A stretch of 64,000 nucleotides of DNA from Sphingomonas tagetis (GTDB lineage Bacteria; Pseudomonadota; Alphaproteobacteria; Sphingomonadales; Sphingomonadaceae). The notes below the pieces were generated by a model. It was not told the DNA's origin. It made no database searches and saw only the letters and a program-made list of their open reading frames with translations. Of the stretch, positions 34,056 to 42,774 are shown one piece after another. Where the stretch lies: the NCBI RefSeq assembly GCF_024211275.1, contig NZ_JAMLDX010000013.1, forward strand, positions 60,764 to 124,763. The letters are read 5' to 3'. Within the stretch, counting starts at the first letter, position 1; every line of letters starts with the position of its first letter. The position numbers were made by a program, and so were the translations under genes.

Positions 34056-34709
34056 GTGATTGGCGTGCTTTTTGTCGTTCTATTCGCAGCGATCGCGGCC
34101 TTCCTGGCACTTAGGCTTTACGCCGTGCTGGGCAAGCGCACCGGGCACGAGCAGGCGCTGCCGCGCCCGGCCGAGGAACGAGTCAATACGCCGCCGGTGC
34201 CGCGCACGCTCGACATGCCCGCCGAAGTCCGTGAAACCGGCCCGCGCACCGTCGATCAGGGCGCGGAGAATGGACTGCGCGCGCTGGTCGCAGCTGATTC
34301 CAGCTTCGATGTCGGCCAGTTCGTCGAGGGCGCCAAGGCCGCCTATCGCATGATCCTGGAAGCCTTCTGGAAGGGCGACCGCGAGACGCTGGGCTGGCTG
34401 GTCGAGGATCAGGTACGCGACACCTTCGTCGCCGCGATCGATGCGCGCGAGGCGGCGGGCCATGTCGTCGATAACCGGCTGGTCTCGATCGAACGCGCCG
34501 GCATCTCGAATATCGAGGTCGAGGGCCGGATCGCACGGATCACGATGCGCTTCGACGCCGATGTCGCGATGGTCACGCGCGACGCCGAGGGCAATGTCGT
34601 CAGCGGGTCGATGAGTGACGCGGTCGAGACGCACGACATCTGGGAGTTCAGCCGCGACCTCAAGAGCGGCGACCCCAACTGGAAGCTCAGCGACACCGAC
34701 GAAGCGTAA
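34056..34709 (+). CDS. Tim44-like domain protein (TimA-type)
   Basis: A 217-residue membrane-anchored protein starting at GTG 34056 (VIGVLFVVLFAAIAAF), preceded by GGAAACGAG. One N-terminal helix (residues 2-22) is followed by a linker and the Tim44/TimA NTF2-like fold: FDVGQFVEGAKAAYRMILEAFWKGDRETL, GRIARITMRFDADVAMVTRD and VETHDIWEFSRDLKSGDPNWKL. In bacteria these proteins are linked to the cell envelope; mitochondrial Tim44 arose from the same fold. It is divergent from secB and followed by mltA after 9 bp. Confidence 0.9.
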   Translation: MIGVLFVVLFAAIAAFLALRLYAVLGKRTGHEQALPRPAEERVNTPPVPRTLDMPAEVRETGPRTVDQGAENGLRALVAADSSFDVGQFVEGAKAAYRMILEAFWKGDRETLGWLVEDQVRDTFVAAIDAREAAGHVVDNRLVSIERAGISNIEVEGRIARITMRFDADVAMVTRDAEGNVVSGSMSDAVETHDIWEFSRDLKSGDPNWKLSDTDEA

Positions 34710-34718
34710 GGGGACGAC

Positions 34719-35969
34719 ATGCGCGCTTGGGGGGTAGCGGCACTTGCCGTGCTGTTGGGCGCCTGTTCGTCCGGCGTGGTGCCGTCGCGGCCCGGATCGG
34801 CGAGTTCGGCGCCCCGGCCTGTACCTGCCAGTCCTTCCGCACCCGTGCGGCAGCCCGTCGCTGCGACGCCGCTCGCACCGGTTTCCGCGCCAGCGGCGCC
34901 TGCCAGCGCGACGACTGCCGCGGCGGCCGGGCTGGTCGCGGGGCCGGCGATTGAGCGGCTGCCGATCACGATGGCCGGCGCCGCGCGCGCGCTGACGGCG
35001 TTTCGCACGAGCTGCCCCACCCTCGTGCGGCGCACCGATGCCAGCGGCCTGACTCGCGGCGAGGACTGGCGCGCAGCGTGCGATGCGGCGAAAACCGCGC
35101 AAGACCGTGAGGCCGCCCAGTTCTTTGCCACGCATTTCGAGGCGGTCCAGGTCGCTGATGGCAAGGCCTTCGCCACCGGCTATTACGAGCCCGAGATCGC
35201 CGGATCGCGCACGCGGCGCACGGGCTATGAAGTGCCGATCTATGGCCGTCCGTCCGATCTGGTCGATGTCGATCTGGGGAAATTCTCGGACGCGATGAAG
35301 GGCAAGTCGATCCGCGGGCGCGTCGAGGGCACCAATTTCGTGCCCTATCACGAGCGCACCGCGATCGAGCAGGGCGCGCTGCAGGGCCGCGGGCTCGAGA
35401 TCGCCTGGGCCTCGGATCCGGTCGAACTGTTTTTCCTGCAGATCCAGGGTTCGGGCCGGTTGCGGCTGCCCGATGGCGGCGTGATGCGGATCGGCTATGC
35501 CAGTCAGAACGGGCGCGACTATACGGGCATCGGGAGGCTGATGCTCGACCGCGGCGTCCTCAAGCCCGGTCAGGCGTCGATGCAGGGGATCATGGCGTAT
35601 CTGCGCGAGAACCCCGCGCAGGGCCGCGACATCATGCGCGAGAACAAGAGCTATGTGTTCTTCCGCGAACTGACCGGACCGGGTCCGCTCGGTGCGATGG
35701 GGCATCCCGTCTCGGCTCGCGGCAGCGTCGCCACCGATCCCAAGTTCGTGCCGCTCGGCGCGCCGGTGTTCCTGTCGATGGACCGGCAGGACGCCAATGG
35801 TCTGTGGGTCGCGCAAGACACCGGCGGCGCGATCAAGGGCACCAACCGCTTCGACACTTTCTGGGGCGCGGGTGACGAGGCACGCGCGGTCGCCGGCGGC
35901 ATGGCGGCGCGCGGCACGGCGTGGCTGCTGCTGCCCAAGGGAACGCTCGCCCGCCTCACCGGCAACTGA
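34719..35969 (+). CDS. mltA: Membrane-bound lytic murein transglycosylase A
   Basis: A 416-residue lipoprotein: the signal peptide ends LLGAC, placing the lipidated Cys near residue 16. After an Ala/Pro-rich tether, the MltA domain begins FRTSCPTLVRRTDASGLTRGEDWR. The double-psi barrel/3D-like region holds FFLQIQGSGRLRLPDGGVMRIGYASQNGRDY and VAQDTGGAIKGTNRFDTFWGAG, with the catalytic Asp in the DTGGAI stretch. It cleaves MurNAc-GlcNAc bonds with 1,6-anhydro ring formation. A strong AAGGGGA precedes its start, 9 bp past the Tim44-domain gene. The Smr-domain gene follows immediately. Confidence 0.95.
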   Translation: MRAWGVAALAVLLGACSSGVVPSRPGSASSAPRPVPASPSAPVRQPVAATPLAPVSAPAAPASATTAAAAGLVAGPAIERLPITMAGAARALTAFRTSCPTLVRRTDASGLTRGEDWRAACDAAKTAQDREAAQFFATHFEAVQVADGKAFATGYYEPEIAGSRTRRTGYEVPIYGRPSDLVDVDLGKFSDAMKGKSIRGRVEGTNFVPYHERTAIEQGALQGRGLEIAWASDPVELFFLQIQGSGRLRLPDGGVMRIGYASQNGRDYTGIGRLMLDRGVLKPGQASMQGIMAYLRENPAQGRDIMRENKSYVFFRELTGPGPLGAMGHPVSARGSVATDPKFVPLGAPVFLSMDRQDANGLWVAQDTGGAIKGTNRFDTFWGAGDEARAVAGGMAARGTAWLLLPKGTLARLTGN

Positions 35970-35970
35970 C

Positions 35971-36543
35971 ATGGCCCGGCCGCCGCGCACGATGACTCCG
36001 GAGGAGCGGGCGCTGTGGACCCGCGTGATCGCGACAGTGACGCCGATCAAGCGGGACAAGCCCGTGCCGCCCATACCGATCGCGACCGCGCCAGTCGCAG
36101 CGGTCGAACCTCCCGCCAAGGTGAAGGGCAGGGTGCCTCCGGCACGGCCCGCGCCCGTCAAGCCGCCAGCGCCACGCGCGCCGACGCTTGACGGCTCCTG
36201 GGACCGCCGTCTCTCGCGCGGCCTCGTTTCGCCGGAGAGCAGCATCGACCTGCACGGCCACACCCTCTCCAGCGCGCATGGCTTGCTCGACCAGGGGCTT
36301 GAACGCGCTATCGTGCGCGGCGACCGGGTGCTGCTTCTGATCACCGGCAAGCCGCCGCGCCCCGAATCTGAACGCCCGCACGCGCGCGGTGCGATCCGGG
36401 CTGCGGTGGGCGACTGGATCGCCGCGTCGCGCCATGCCGACCGCATCGCGGCAGTGCGCAACGCGCATCCTCGGCATGGCGGTCAAGGCGCGCTTTACAT
36501 CGTGCTGCGGCGCGATCGAACCGGTTCGGCTCGAAAATCTTAA
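35971..36543 (+). CDS. Smr-domain protein
   Basis: A 190-residue protein beginning one base after the mltA stop. A charged N terminus (RPPRTMTPEERALWTRVIATVTPIK) and a Pro/Ala-rich linker precede a C-terminal Smr domain. The domain contains IDLHGHTLSSAHGLLDQGL, VLLLITGKPPRP, GAIRAAVGDWI and HGGQGALYIVLRR. Smr domains act as nicking or structure-specific endonucleases in MutS2; stand-alone versions are of unknown partner and may cleave RNA. Position after mltA is conserved in alphaproteobacteria. Confidence 0.92.
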   Translation: MARPPRTMTPEERALWTRVIATVTPIKRDKPVPPIPIATAPVAAVEPPAKVKGRVPPARPAPVKPPAPRAPTLDGSWDRRLSRGLVSPESSIDLHGHTLSSAHGLLDQGLERAIVRGDRVLLLITGKPPRPESERPHARGAIRAAVGDWIAASRHADRIAAVRNAHPRHGGQGALYIVLRRDRTGSARKS

Positions 36544-36611
36544 CCCTTTTGGCGGTATATCGGACGCTCGACCCGCGCTCCTGCGGGTTCATGGGGGATC
36601 GCGTACACGCG

Positions 36612-38294
36612 ATGAACGGGGTTTCGCTCAAGAGCCGTGCGATCGCCTTTGCGATCTGTGCCGGGGCGTTCGTGTTCATTCTCGCGCTCGCCGCGACCTC
36701 GCGCGGCCATTTCGATGTTTCCAACGCCACCCGCGCGCTGATCGCCGCGATCATCTGCGCGGCGATGTGCTGGGCCTATGCCGAGCGAACCATCGCTCAC
36801 ACCGCCGCCGCTATCGACGCCGCGATCGCGCGCCTCGCCAGCGCCGCCAATGGCGACCTCGAGAGCGAAATCCCGCCCGAAGTCGGCGAGTGCGTGCCGC
36901 AACTGTCCGATGCGATGGACGGGCTGTTCCGCCAGCTTCACGCCAATCTCGACAGCGTCCAGCGGCTCGCTCTGTTCGACCCGGTGACGTCGCTGCCCAA
37001 CCGCACGCATTTCCGCCGCAGTTGCGAGCGCGTGCTTACCGACATGCCGCCCGACGCGATGGCGGCGTTGTTCTTCATCGACCTCGACCGGTTCAAGGCG
37101 GTCAACGACACGCTCGGCCATGCGATGGGCGACCAGCTGCTGGCGATGGTCGCCAACCGGCTGCGCGCGGTCGCCGACCGCTTCACCAGCGACGCGGACG
37201 CGATGCCGCCGCTGATCGGGCGACTTTCCGGCGATGAATTCACCATGTTCTTCCCGGCGCTAGCGCATGTCCGCAACGCCGACCGCATCGGGCGCGGCAT
37301 CCTGTTCGCGCTGTCCGAGCCATTCGACCTTGCCGATCAGGAAGTGTCGATCGGCGCGTCGGTGGGCATCGCGCTGCGGCCCGAGCATGGCACGACGCTG
37401 ACGGGCCTGATGCGCGCCGCCGATGCCGCGATGTATCACGCCAAGGCCAGCGGCCGCGGTCGCGCGGAGCATTTTACCGAACGGCTGGCGACCGAAATCG
37501 CCGAGCGCGCCCAGCTCGAAAGCGACCTGCGCGGCGCGGTCGAGCGCGACCAGTTCACGCTGGTCTATCAGCCGCAGATCAGCGCCACCGACGGCCGCAT
37601 CGTCGCTGCGGAAGCGCTGCTGCGCTGGCAGCACCCCGATCGCGGACTATGCCTGCCCGGCACCTTCATCGGCCGCGCCGAGGAAACCGGCCTGATCGTC
37701 GAGATCGGCGAGTGGGTGGTCGAAAGCGTTGCCAAGACGATCGCGCGCTGGGGCGCGTTGGGCGTCGAACAGCGCATGGCGGTCAATATCAGCCCGCGCC
37801 AGCTCGACCATGCGGCCTTCTTCCGCCGGTTGCGTGACGCGATGCAGATGGCGGGCGCGCCAGCGCGTCTGCTCGAGCTGGAAATCACCGAGACGCTGGC
37901 GATGCATTGCTCGAGCGAGGTGGTCGACGCCATCGCCGCGCTGCGTAACGACGGCGCGAGCATCGCGATCGACGATTTCGGCACCGGCTATTCCAACCTC
38001 GCGCGGCTGCGCGATCTGCCGGTCGACCGCGTCAAGCTCGACCGCAGCCTGATCGAGCATGTCGCGACTCAGGCCGAGGCGCGCACCATCGCGCAGGCCG
38101 TGATCGGCCTGATCCACGGGCTTGGTTGCGAAGCCGTTGCCGAGGGAATCGAGACGCCGGCGCAGCTCGACGTGCTGCGCGTGATCGGCTGCGACGTGCT
38201 GCAGGGCTATGTCATTGCTCAGCCGATGGTCGAAGCCGAATTCATCGCCTGGGCGCGCAGCGCGCCCGGTGAGGAAATCCGCGCCGCCGGTTAA
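36612..38294 (+). CDS. GGDEF-EAL dual-domain cyclic-di-GMP protein
   Basis: A 560-residue inner-membrane protein with two N-terminal helices (about residues 12-55) and a HAMP-like helix. The GGDEF domain starts at FDPVTSLPNRTHF; its active loop reads RLSGDEFTMF, i.e. SGDEF rather than GGDEF. A full EAL domain follows, with AEALLRWQHPDRGL, EIGEWV, ELEITETL, DDFGTGYSNLARL and LGCEAVAEGIETPAQL. Both metal-binding Asp and the catalytic Glu are present, so phosphodiesterase activity is likely; cyclase activity is uncertain. The start is unclear (36591 or 36612). The stop overlaps dapE's by 4 bp. Confidence 0.93.
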   Translation: MNGVSLKSRAIAFAICAGAFVFILALAATSRGHFDVSNATRALIAAIICAAMCWAYAERTIAHTAAAIDAAIARLASAANGDLESEIPPEVGECVPQLSDAMDGLFRQLHANLDSVQRLALFDPVTSLPNRTHFRRSCERVLTDMPPDAMAALFFIDLDRFKAVNDTLGHAMGDQLLAMVANRLRAVADRFTSDADAMPPLIGRLSGDEFTMFFPALAHVRNADRIGRGILFALSEPFDLADQEVSIGASVGIALRPEHGTTLTGLMRAADAAMYHAKASGRGRAEHFTERLATEIAERAQLESDLRGAVERDQFTLVYQPQISATDGRIVAAEALLRWQHPDRGLCLPGTFIGRAEETGLIVEIGEWVVESVAKTIARWGALGVEQRMAVNISPRQLDHAAFFRRLRDAMQMAGAPARLLELEITETLAMHCSSEVVDAIAALRNDGASIAIDDFGTGYSNLARLRDLPVDRVKLDRSLIEHVATQAEARTIAQAVIGLIHGLGCEAVAEGIETPAQLDVLRVIGCDVLQGYVIAQPMVEAEFIAWARSAPGEEIRAAG

Positions 38295-39412
38295 CCGAAC
38301 ACGCGCTTCAAGATATCGGCGTAGATCGCGGTCAGATCGTGCAGGTCGGGAATCGAGACCGCTTCATCCAGCTTGTGCATCGTCGCATTGACCAGCCCGA
38401 ACTCGGCCACCGGGCAGATTCGCGACAAGAAGCGCGCGTCCGACGTACCGCCGGTGGTCGATAGCTCGGGCCGGATGCCGAGCAGCGCCTCGACTGCGTC
38501 GGAGATGACGCCGGAAAGCGCGCCGGGTTCGGTCAGGAACGCCTCGCCATAGACGCGGCCGCGCACGATCGCGGCCGGGGCATGGGTGTGGACGATCGCC
38601 TCGATCCGCTCGATTAGTGCCTGCCCGCGATGTTGGTCGTTGAAGCGGATGCTGATCCGCGCCGCCGCCTTGCCGGGAATGACATTGGTCGCGCGATTGC
38701 CGACGGTCAGGTCGATGACCTCGATGTTCGACGGCTGGAACCAGTCGGTGCCCTCGTCCAGAACGATGGCGTCGATCTCGGCCAGCGCGCGGACGAGGCG
38801 CGGGACCGGATTGTCGGCGAGGTGCGGGTAGGCGACATGCCCCTGCCGTCCGGGCACCTCGATATCGATCACGGTCGAGCCGCGGCGCCCGATCTTGATC
38901 GTGTCACCCAGCCGCGCGCTGCTGGTCGGTTCGCCGACGAGGCACAGATCGGGGATGAGGTTCGCCGCCTGCATCCGCTCGATCAGCGCGACGGTGCCGT
39001 AGGTCGCGGGGCCTTCCTCGTCGCCGGTGATGATCAGGCTGACCGTTCCGGCTCGCGGCGTCTGACCCAGCGCGGCGGCGAAGGCGGCGATCGAGCCCTT
39101 CATGTCGACCGCGCCGCGCCCATAGAGCAGGTCGCCGCGAATCTCCGGCTCGAACGCGCCCGATGTCCAGCCATCACCCGGCGGCACCACGTCGAGATGC
39201 CCGGCAAAGGCGAAATGCGGTCCCGGTCCGGCGATGCGCATCGCGAGCAGATTCTCGACCGGCCCGTCCGGCGCTTCGCCCGCGACGAAGCGCTCGACCG
39301 TGAACCCGAACGGCAGCAGTGCCGCCTCGAGCACATCGAACACCGCGCCCTGCGCCGGGGTGACGCTCTCCGCGGCGATCAGCGCCTTGGTCAGTTCGAC
39401 GACATCGGGCAA
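38291..39412 (-). CDS. dapE: Succinyl-diaminopimelate desuccinylase
   Basis: A 373-residue M20 peptidase-family enzyme making LL-diaminopimelate for lysine and peptidoglycan. The zinc ligands are in FAGHLDVVPPGDGW and GDEEGPATYGT; the substrate-binding residues are in LVGEPTSSARLGDTIKIGRRG. The start is TTG 39412 with GGGGGA six bases upstream (residues PDVVELTKALIAAESVTP follow), which matches the usual length. An ATG at 39442 would add ten residues but crosses the start region of the divergent cupin gene. Convergent with the GGDEF-EAL gene. Confidence 0.94.
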   Translation of the reverse strand: MPDVVELTKALIAAESVTPAQGAVFDVLEAALLPFGFTVERFVAGEAPDGPVENLLAMRIAGPGPHFAFAGHLDVVPPGDGWTSGAFEPEIRGDLLYGRGAVDMKGSIAAFAAALGQTPRAGTVSLIITGDEEGPATYGTVALIERMQAANLIPDLCLVGEPTSSARLGDTIKIGRRGSTVIDIEVPGRQGHVAYPHLADNPVPRLVRALAEIDAIVLDEGTDWFQPSNIEVIDLTVGNRATNVIPGKAAARISIRFNDQHRGQALIERIEAIVHTHAPAAIVRGRVYGEAFLTEPGALSGVISDAVEALLGIRPELSTTGGTSDARFLSRICPVAEFGLVNATMHKLDEAVSIPDLHDLTAIYADILKRVFG

Positions 39413-39441
39413 ACTAATTCCCCCAGCTAGTGGAGGCTCCA

Positions 39442-39888
39442 TTGCCCAAGCTCGACCTCGATACAATCCCGCAGACCAACGCCACCGGCTATCCCGCGGA
39501 ATATGCCGACGTCGTGCAGGGCCGCTGGTACCGCCGCCTCGCGCCTGCATCCGGCATTGCCGATTTCGGTGCGAGCCATGTGACACTCAAGCCCGGCGCC
39601 TGGTCGGCGCAGCGCCACTGGCACGAGGGCGAGGACGAACTGGTGGTGATGATCGCGGGCGAAGCCGTGCTGGTCGACGATTCGGGCGAAACGGCGATGC
39701 GCCCGGGCGACGTCGCGGCGTTTCCCAAAAATGACGGCAACGGCCACGTGTTGCAAAACCGCAGCAGCACCGATTGCGTCTATGTGGCGATCGGACGGCA
39801 GTCGGCGACCGACTGCCATTATCCCGACATCGACCTGCATTTGTTCGATGGCGAAGGTTTCCGCCGCAAGGACCGCAGCGGGTTCTGA
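39442..39888 (+). CDS. Cupin-domain protein
   Basis: A 148-residue cupin. The barrel contains GRWYRRLAPASGIADFGASHVTLKPGAWSAQRHWHEGEDELVVMIAGEAVLVDD in order, with the HWHEGEDE metal-binding motif (His, His, Glu) intact and a second motif around AFPKNDGNGHVLQNRSS. The start is TTG 39442 (LPKLDLDTIPQ) with GGAGG six bases upstream at 39432. GTG 39430 is a weaker alternative. Reaction unknown. It is head-to-head with dapE with 29 bp between their TTG starts. Confidence 0.85.
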   Translation: MPKLDLDTIPQTNATGYPAEYADVVQGRWYRRLAPASGIADFGASHVTLKPGAWSAQRHWHEGEDELVVMIAGEAVLVDDSGETAMRPGDVAAFPKNDGNGHVLQNRSSTDCVYVAIGRQSATDCHYPDIDLHLFDGEGFRRKDRSGF

Positions 39889-39907
39889 CGCCTACCCATT
39901 TCGATCG

Positions 39908-39925
39908 AAGTTGACAAAGTTGACA
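39908..39925 (+). repeat. Tandem AAGTTGACA direct repeat
   Basis: Two adjacent identical 9-mers, AAGTTGACA and AAGTTGACA, starting 20 bp past the cupin stop codon. Each contains a TTGACA-like -35 hexamer. No clear -10 is found at 17 bp. The 161-bp spacer between the cupin stop and the GST stop otherwise shows only short open frames that I do not support. Confidence 0.4.
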
Positions 39926-40049
39926 CTCCCGCGGGTAGCTCGCGCGGCGGATGCAACTGATATGCTGACGATGGCCAAGAGCGGACCGGATCTGCGTGAG
40001 AGATCGGCAAACGCCAGCCAAGCATCTGAAATCCTACATTACAAGCGGG

Positions 40050-40715
40050 TCAGGCCGGCTCCTGCTCGAACTTCTCGATCACCCATTCCTCCTCCTGCGC
40101 GCCGGCGATCCAGTCCTGCATGAAGCGGTGCTGGAGTACGGCCTGCATATAGGCTGGCGCGAAGCGGGCGACGGGGAGCGAATAGGTGACGAAGCGAGTC
40201 ACCACCGGCGCGAACATCACGTCGACCGCGCCGAATTCGCCGAACAGGAAGTCGCCGTCGCCGCCATAGCGAGCGCGGGCCTGCGCCCACAGCTCCATGA
40301 TGCGCTGGATATCCTGCATCACTTCGTCGCTGGGGTTCTTGGGCGGATAGACCTGGCGGATGTTCATGCTGTGCTCGCGGCGCAGCGCGGCGAAACCCGA
40401 ATGCATCTCCGCCGCCATCGACCGCGCCATCGCGCGGGCGGCGGGATCGGCTGGCCAGAATTTGTCGCCGCCCGATTTCTCGTTGAGATATTCGACGATG
40501 GCGAGGCTGTCCCACACCACCGCGTCGCCATCCCACAGGATCGGCACCTTGCCCGACGACGGGGCGAATTCGTCGCCCTGGCGCCGCTTCTCCCATGCCT
40601 GGTCGTAGAGCGGGACCACCACTTCCTCGAACGGCAGGCCCGAAAGCTTGCACGCGAGCCAGCCGCGCAGCGACCATGAGGAATAGGCCTTGTTGCCGAT
40701 GAAGAGCTTGAGCAT
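40050..40715 (-). CDS. Glutathione S-transferase family protein
   Basis: A 221-residue GST. The N-terminal thioredoxin-like domain begins MLKLFIGNKAYSSWSLRGWL, in which Tyr/Ser residues sit at the usual catalytic place, and it holds the cis-Pro and substrate-binding SGKVPILWDGDAVVWDSLAIVEYL. The C-terminal helical domain includes WAQARARYGGDGDFLFGEFGAVDVMFAPVVTRF. ATG 40715 is preferred; an extension to 40760 is Pro-rich. It probably conjugates or reduces small electrophiles with glutathione made by gshA. It is divergent from the S9 peptidase gene. Confidence 0.92.
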   Translation of the reverse strand: MLKLFIGNKAYSSWSLRGWLACKLSGLPFEEVVVPLYDQAWEKRRQGDEFAPSSGKVPILWDGDAVVWDSLAIVEYLNEKSGGDKFWPADPAARAMARSMAAEMHSGFAALRREHSMNIRQVYPPKNPSDEVMQDIQRIMELWAQARARYGGDGDFLFGEFGAVDVMFAPVVTRFVTYSLPVARFAPAYMQAVLQHRFMQDWIAGAQEEEWVIEKFEQEPA

Positions 40716-40842
40716 GGCCCGCGGGATAGCGGCGGGCGGGGGCGGGGGCAACTCACCCAAAGCGGATGTAAGTCCGCAAACCGGGTTGTTCGCGCCGAAA
40801 TTTGCTTACACGATACGCAAAATGGGGACGACGGGGGACGGA

Positions 40843-42762
40843 ATGCTGCGTGTGTTGGGGCTAGGCGTGGTGGCGGCTGCGTTGGGCGGAGCGGCGCCGC
40901 CGCAGACAGTGCCGGCCACCCCGGCACGGCTGCCGGTCGAGGCCTTTGCCGAGCTGCCCCGTATCGACGATCCGGTGCTCTCGCCCGACGGTCAGCGCTT
41001 CGCCGCCAAGATTTCCGGAGACGGCAAGCAATTCCTCGCCATCACCACGATGGACGGCGGGAAGCCGCGGCTGATCGCAACCGGCGACGTCGACCTCAAC
41101 TGGTGGCGCTGGGTCAACGACGAATGGCTTGTCCTGGGCATCGGGGAAGAGATTCAGGTTCAGGGCGAGCCCTGGTATGTCTCGCGCGCGCTGGGCGTGA
41201 ACGTGACCACCGGCAAGTATCAGCAGATCGTCGGACGGGACGCCGCGCAGAATGCCGATGACGTGATCTGGACCGCGCGCGACGGATCGGCGCGGGTGAT
41301 GATCGCCTATCAAACCTCGATCTATTCGAACGAGATCGGCTTCTGGCCCAAGGTCGACGAAATCGATCTGGCGACCGGAAAGCGGCGGACGGTGCAGGGA
41401 CCGCGCGCCGGCGTCCACGATTGGTATGCCGATGGAGACGGCGTGGTGCGCATGGGGATCGGCATCAGTGAGGACGGCCGATCGCGCCGCCTGCTGTACC
41501 GGCCCGGTGCCGACACCGCGTTCCGCGTGGTTGACCGCGCCAAACGCAATGAAAGCCGCCTGACCGTCCCGGCGATGTTCCTGCGCGACAAGACCAAGGC
41601 GCTGGTGATCGAGGATGATGAGGGCGGCTATTCGGCGCTGTACGAACTCGATCTGGCGACGCTTGAGCCCGGCAAGCAGCTCTTCGCCAGCAAGGGCCAT
41701 GACATTGCCGGGCTGGTGCGCGGCGGCGACGGCTTCAGCTATCTCGGCGTGCGTGTCGAGGAGGAGCGACCGGAAATACGCTGGACCGATCCCGAGATGG
41801 CCGCCATGCAGACCGCGGTATCCGGTCTTGTAAAGGGCGCACGGGTCGAAATCGCCTCGCTCAGCCGCGACCGAAGCCGTGCGATTTTGCGTGTCGGTGG
41901 TGCGGATGCGCCGGGCGCATGGTTCCTTTATACCCCCAGCGACAACGTGCTGCGGCTGATTGCGGAGAACAGCGACGCGATCGGCATGCGGCGGCTGCAT
42001 CCGGTGCGGACGATCCGCTACAAGGCGCGCGACGGGCTGGAGATCGCGGCGGTGCTTACCTTGCCGCGTGGCAAGAAGGACAAATTGCCGCTGATCGTGA
42101 TGCCGCATGGCGGCCCGTTCGCGCGCGACAGTGAGACGTGGGACTGGTGGACGCAGTTCATGGCCGATCGCGGTTATGCCGTAGTCCAGCCCAATTACCG
42201 CGGCTCATCAGGCTATGGCACGCCGTTCACGAAGAAGGGCGAGGGCCAATGGGGCCTCGCGATGCAGGACGACCTCAACGACGCGGTGAAGGCGCTGGCC
42301 GATCTGGGGATCGCCGATCCGGCGCGCGTGTGCATGGTCGGCGCTTCCTATGGCGGTTACGCGGCGATGCGCGCGGCGCAGCGCGACGGCGCGAAATATC
42401 GCTGCGCGGTGTCCTATGCCGGCGTGTCCGACCTCAACCGGATGCTCGGCCACCAGCGCAATTTCCTGTTCTCGGGCTCGCGCACCGACTGGCTGCGCGA
42501 GCAGGCGCCGGACCTGAAGGGGGTGTCGCCGGTCAATTTCCCGGAGGACGTCTCGATTCCACTGCTGCTGATGCATGGCGAGAAGGACCGGGTCGTGCCG
42601 ATCGTTCAGTCGCGCGTGCTGGCCCAGAAACTGAAGGCGGCGTCGAAGGACGTGACCTATGTGGTCCAGAAGGAAGGCGATCATCATTTCAGCCGCGCCG
42701 AAGACCGGTTGGAATTCCTGAAGGCGCTCGAGGCCTTCCTGGCGAAGCACAACCCGGCCTGA
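40843..42762 (+). CDS. Prolyl oligopeptidase family (S9) serine peptidase
   Basis: A 639-residue exported S9 peptidase with a signal peptide (MLRVLGLGVVAAALGGAAPP). The N-terminal beta-propeller (residues about 30-370) precedes the alpha/beta hydrolase catalytic domain, which starts near YKARDGLEIAAVLTLPRG. The triad is visible: Ser in GASYGGYAAM, Asp in LLMHGEKDRVVP, His in KEGDHHFSRAED. ATG 40843 has GGGGGA before it; an ATG at 40822 is an alternative. It would hydrolyse acyl-peptides or dipeptides in the periplasm. Its stop is 12 bp from the convergent engB. Confidence 0.93.
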   Translation: MLRVLGLGVVAAALGGAAPPQTVPATPARLPVEAFAELPRIDDPVLSPDGQRFAAKISGDGKQFLAITTMDGGKPRLIATGDVDLNWWRWVNDEWLVLGIGEEIQVQGEPWYVSRALGVNVTTGKYQQIVGRDAAQNADDVIWTARDGSARVMIAYQTSIYSNEIGFWPKVDEIDLATGKRRTVQGPRAGVHDWYADGDGVVRMGIGISEDGRSRRLLYRPGADTAFRVVDRAKRNESRLTVPAMFLRDKTKALVIEDDEGGYSALYELDLATLEPGKQLFASKGHDIAGLVRGGDGFSYLGVRVEEERPEIRWTDPEMAAMQTAVSGLVKGARVEIASLSRDRSRAILRVGGADAPGAWFLYTPSDNVLRLIAENSDAIGMRRLHPVRTIRYKARDGLEIAAVLTLPRGKKDKLPLIVMPHGGPFARDSETWDWWTQFMADRGYAVVQPNYRGSSGYGTPFTKKGEGQWGLAMQDDLNDAVKALADLGIADPARVCMVGASYGGYAAMRAAQRDGAKYRCAVSYAGVSDLNRMLGHQRNFLFSGSRTDWLREQAPDLKGVSPVNFPEDVSIPLLLMHGEKDRVVPIVQSRVLAQKLKAASKDVTYVVQKEGDHHFSRAEDRLEFLKALEAFLAKHNPA

Positions 42763-42774
42763 GCCGGGCGGTGG

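Noticed and set aside
34080..36461. A 793-codon open frame on the minus strand across the Tim44-domain, mltA and smr genes
   Set aside because: Same reason: composition-driven antisense frame over three recognised genes, with no Shine-Dalgarno and no domain.
39963..40124. A 53-codon plus-strand frame between the cupin and GST genes
   Set aside because: Overlaps the GST gene antisense, ends in low-complexity Arg/Pro/Ser and has no clear Shine-Dalgarno.
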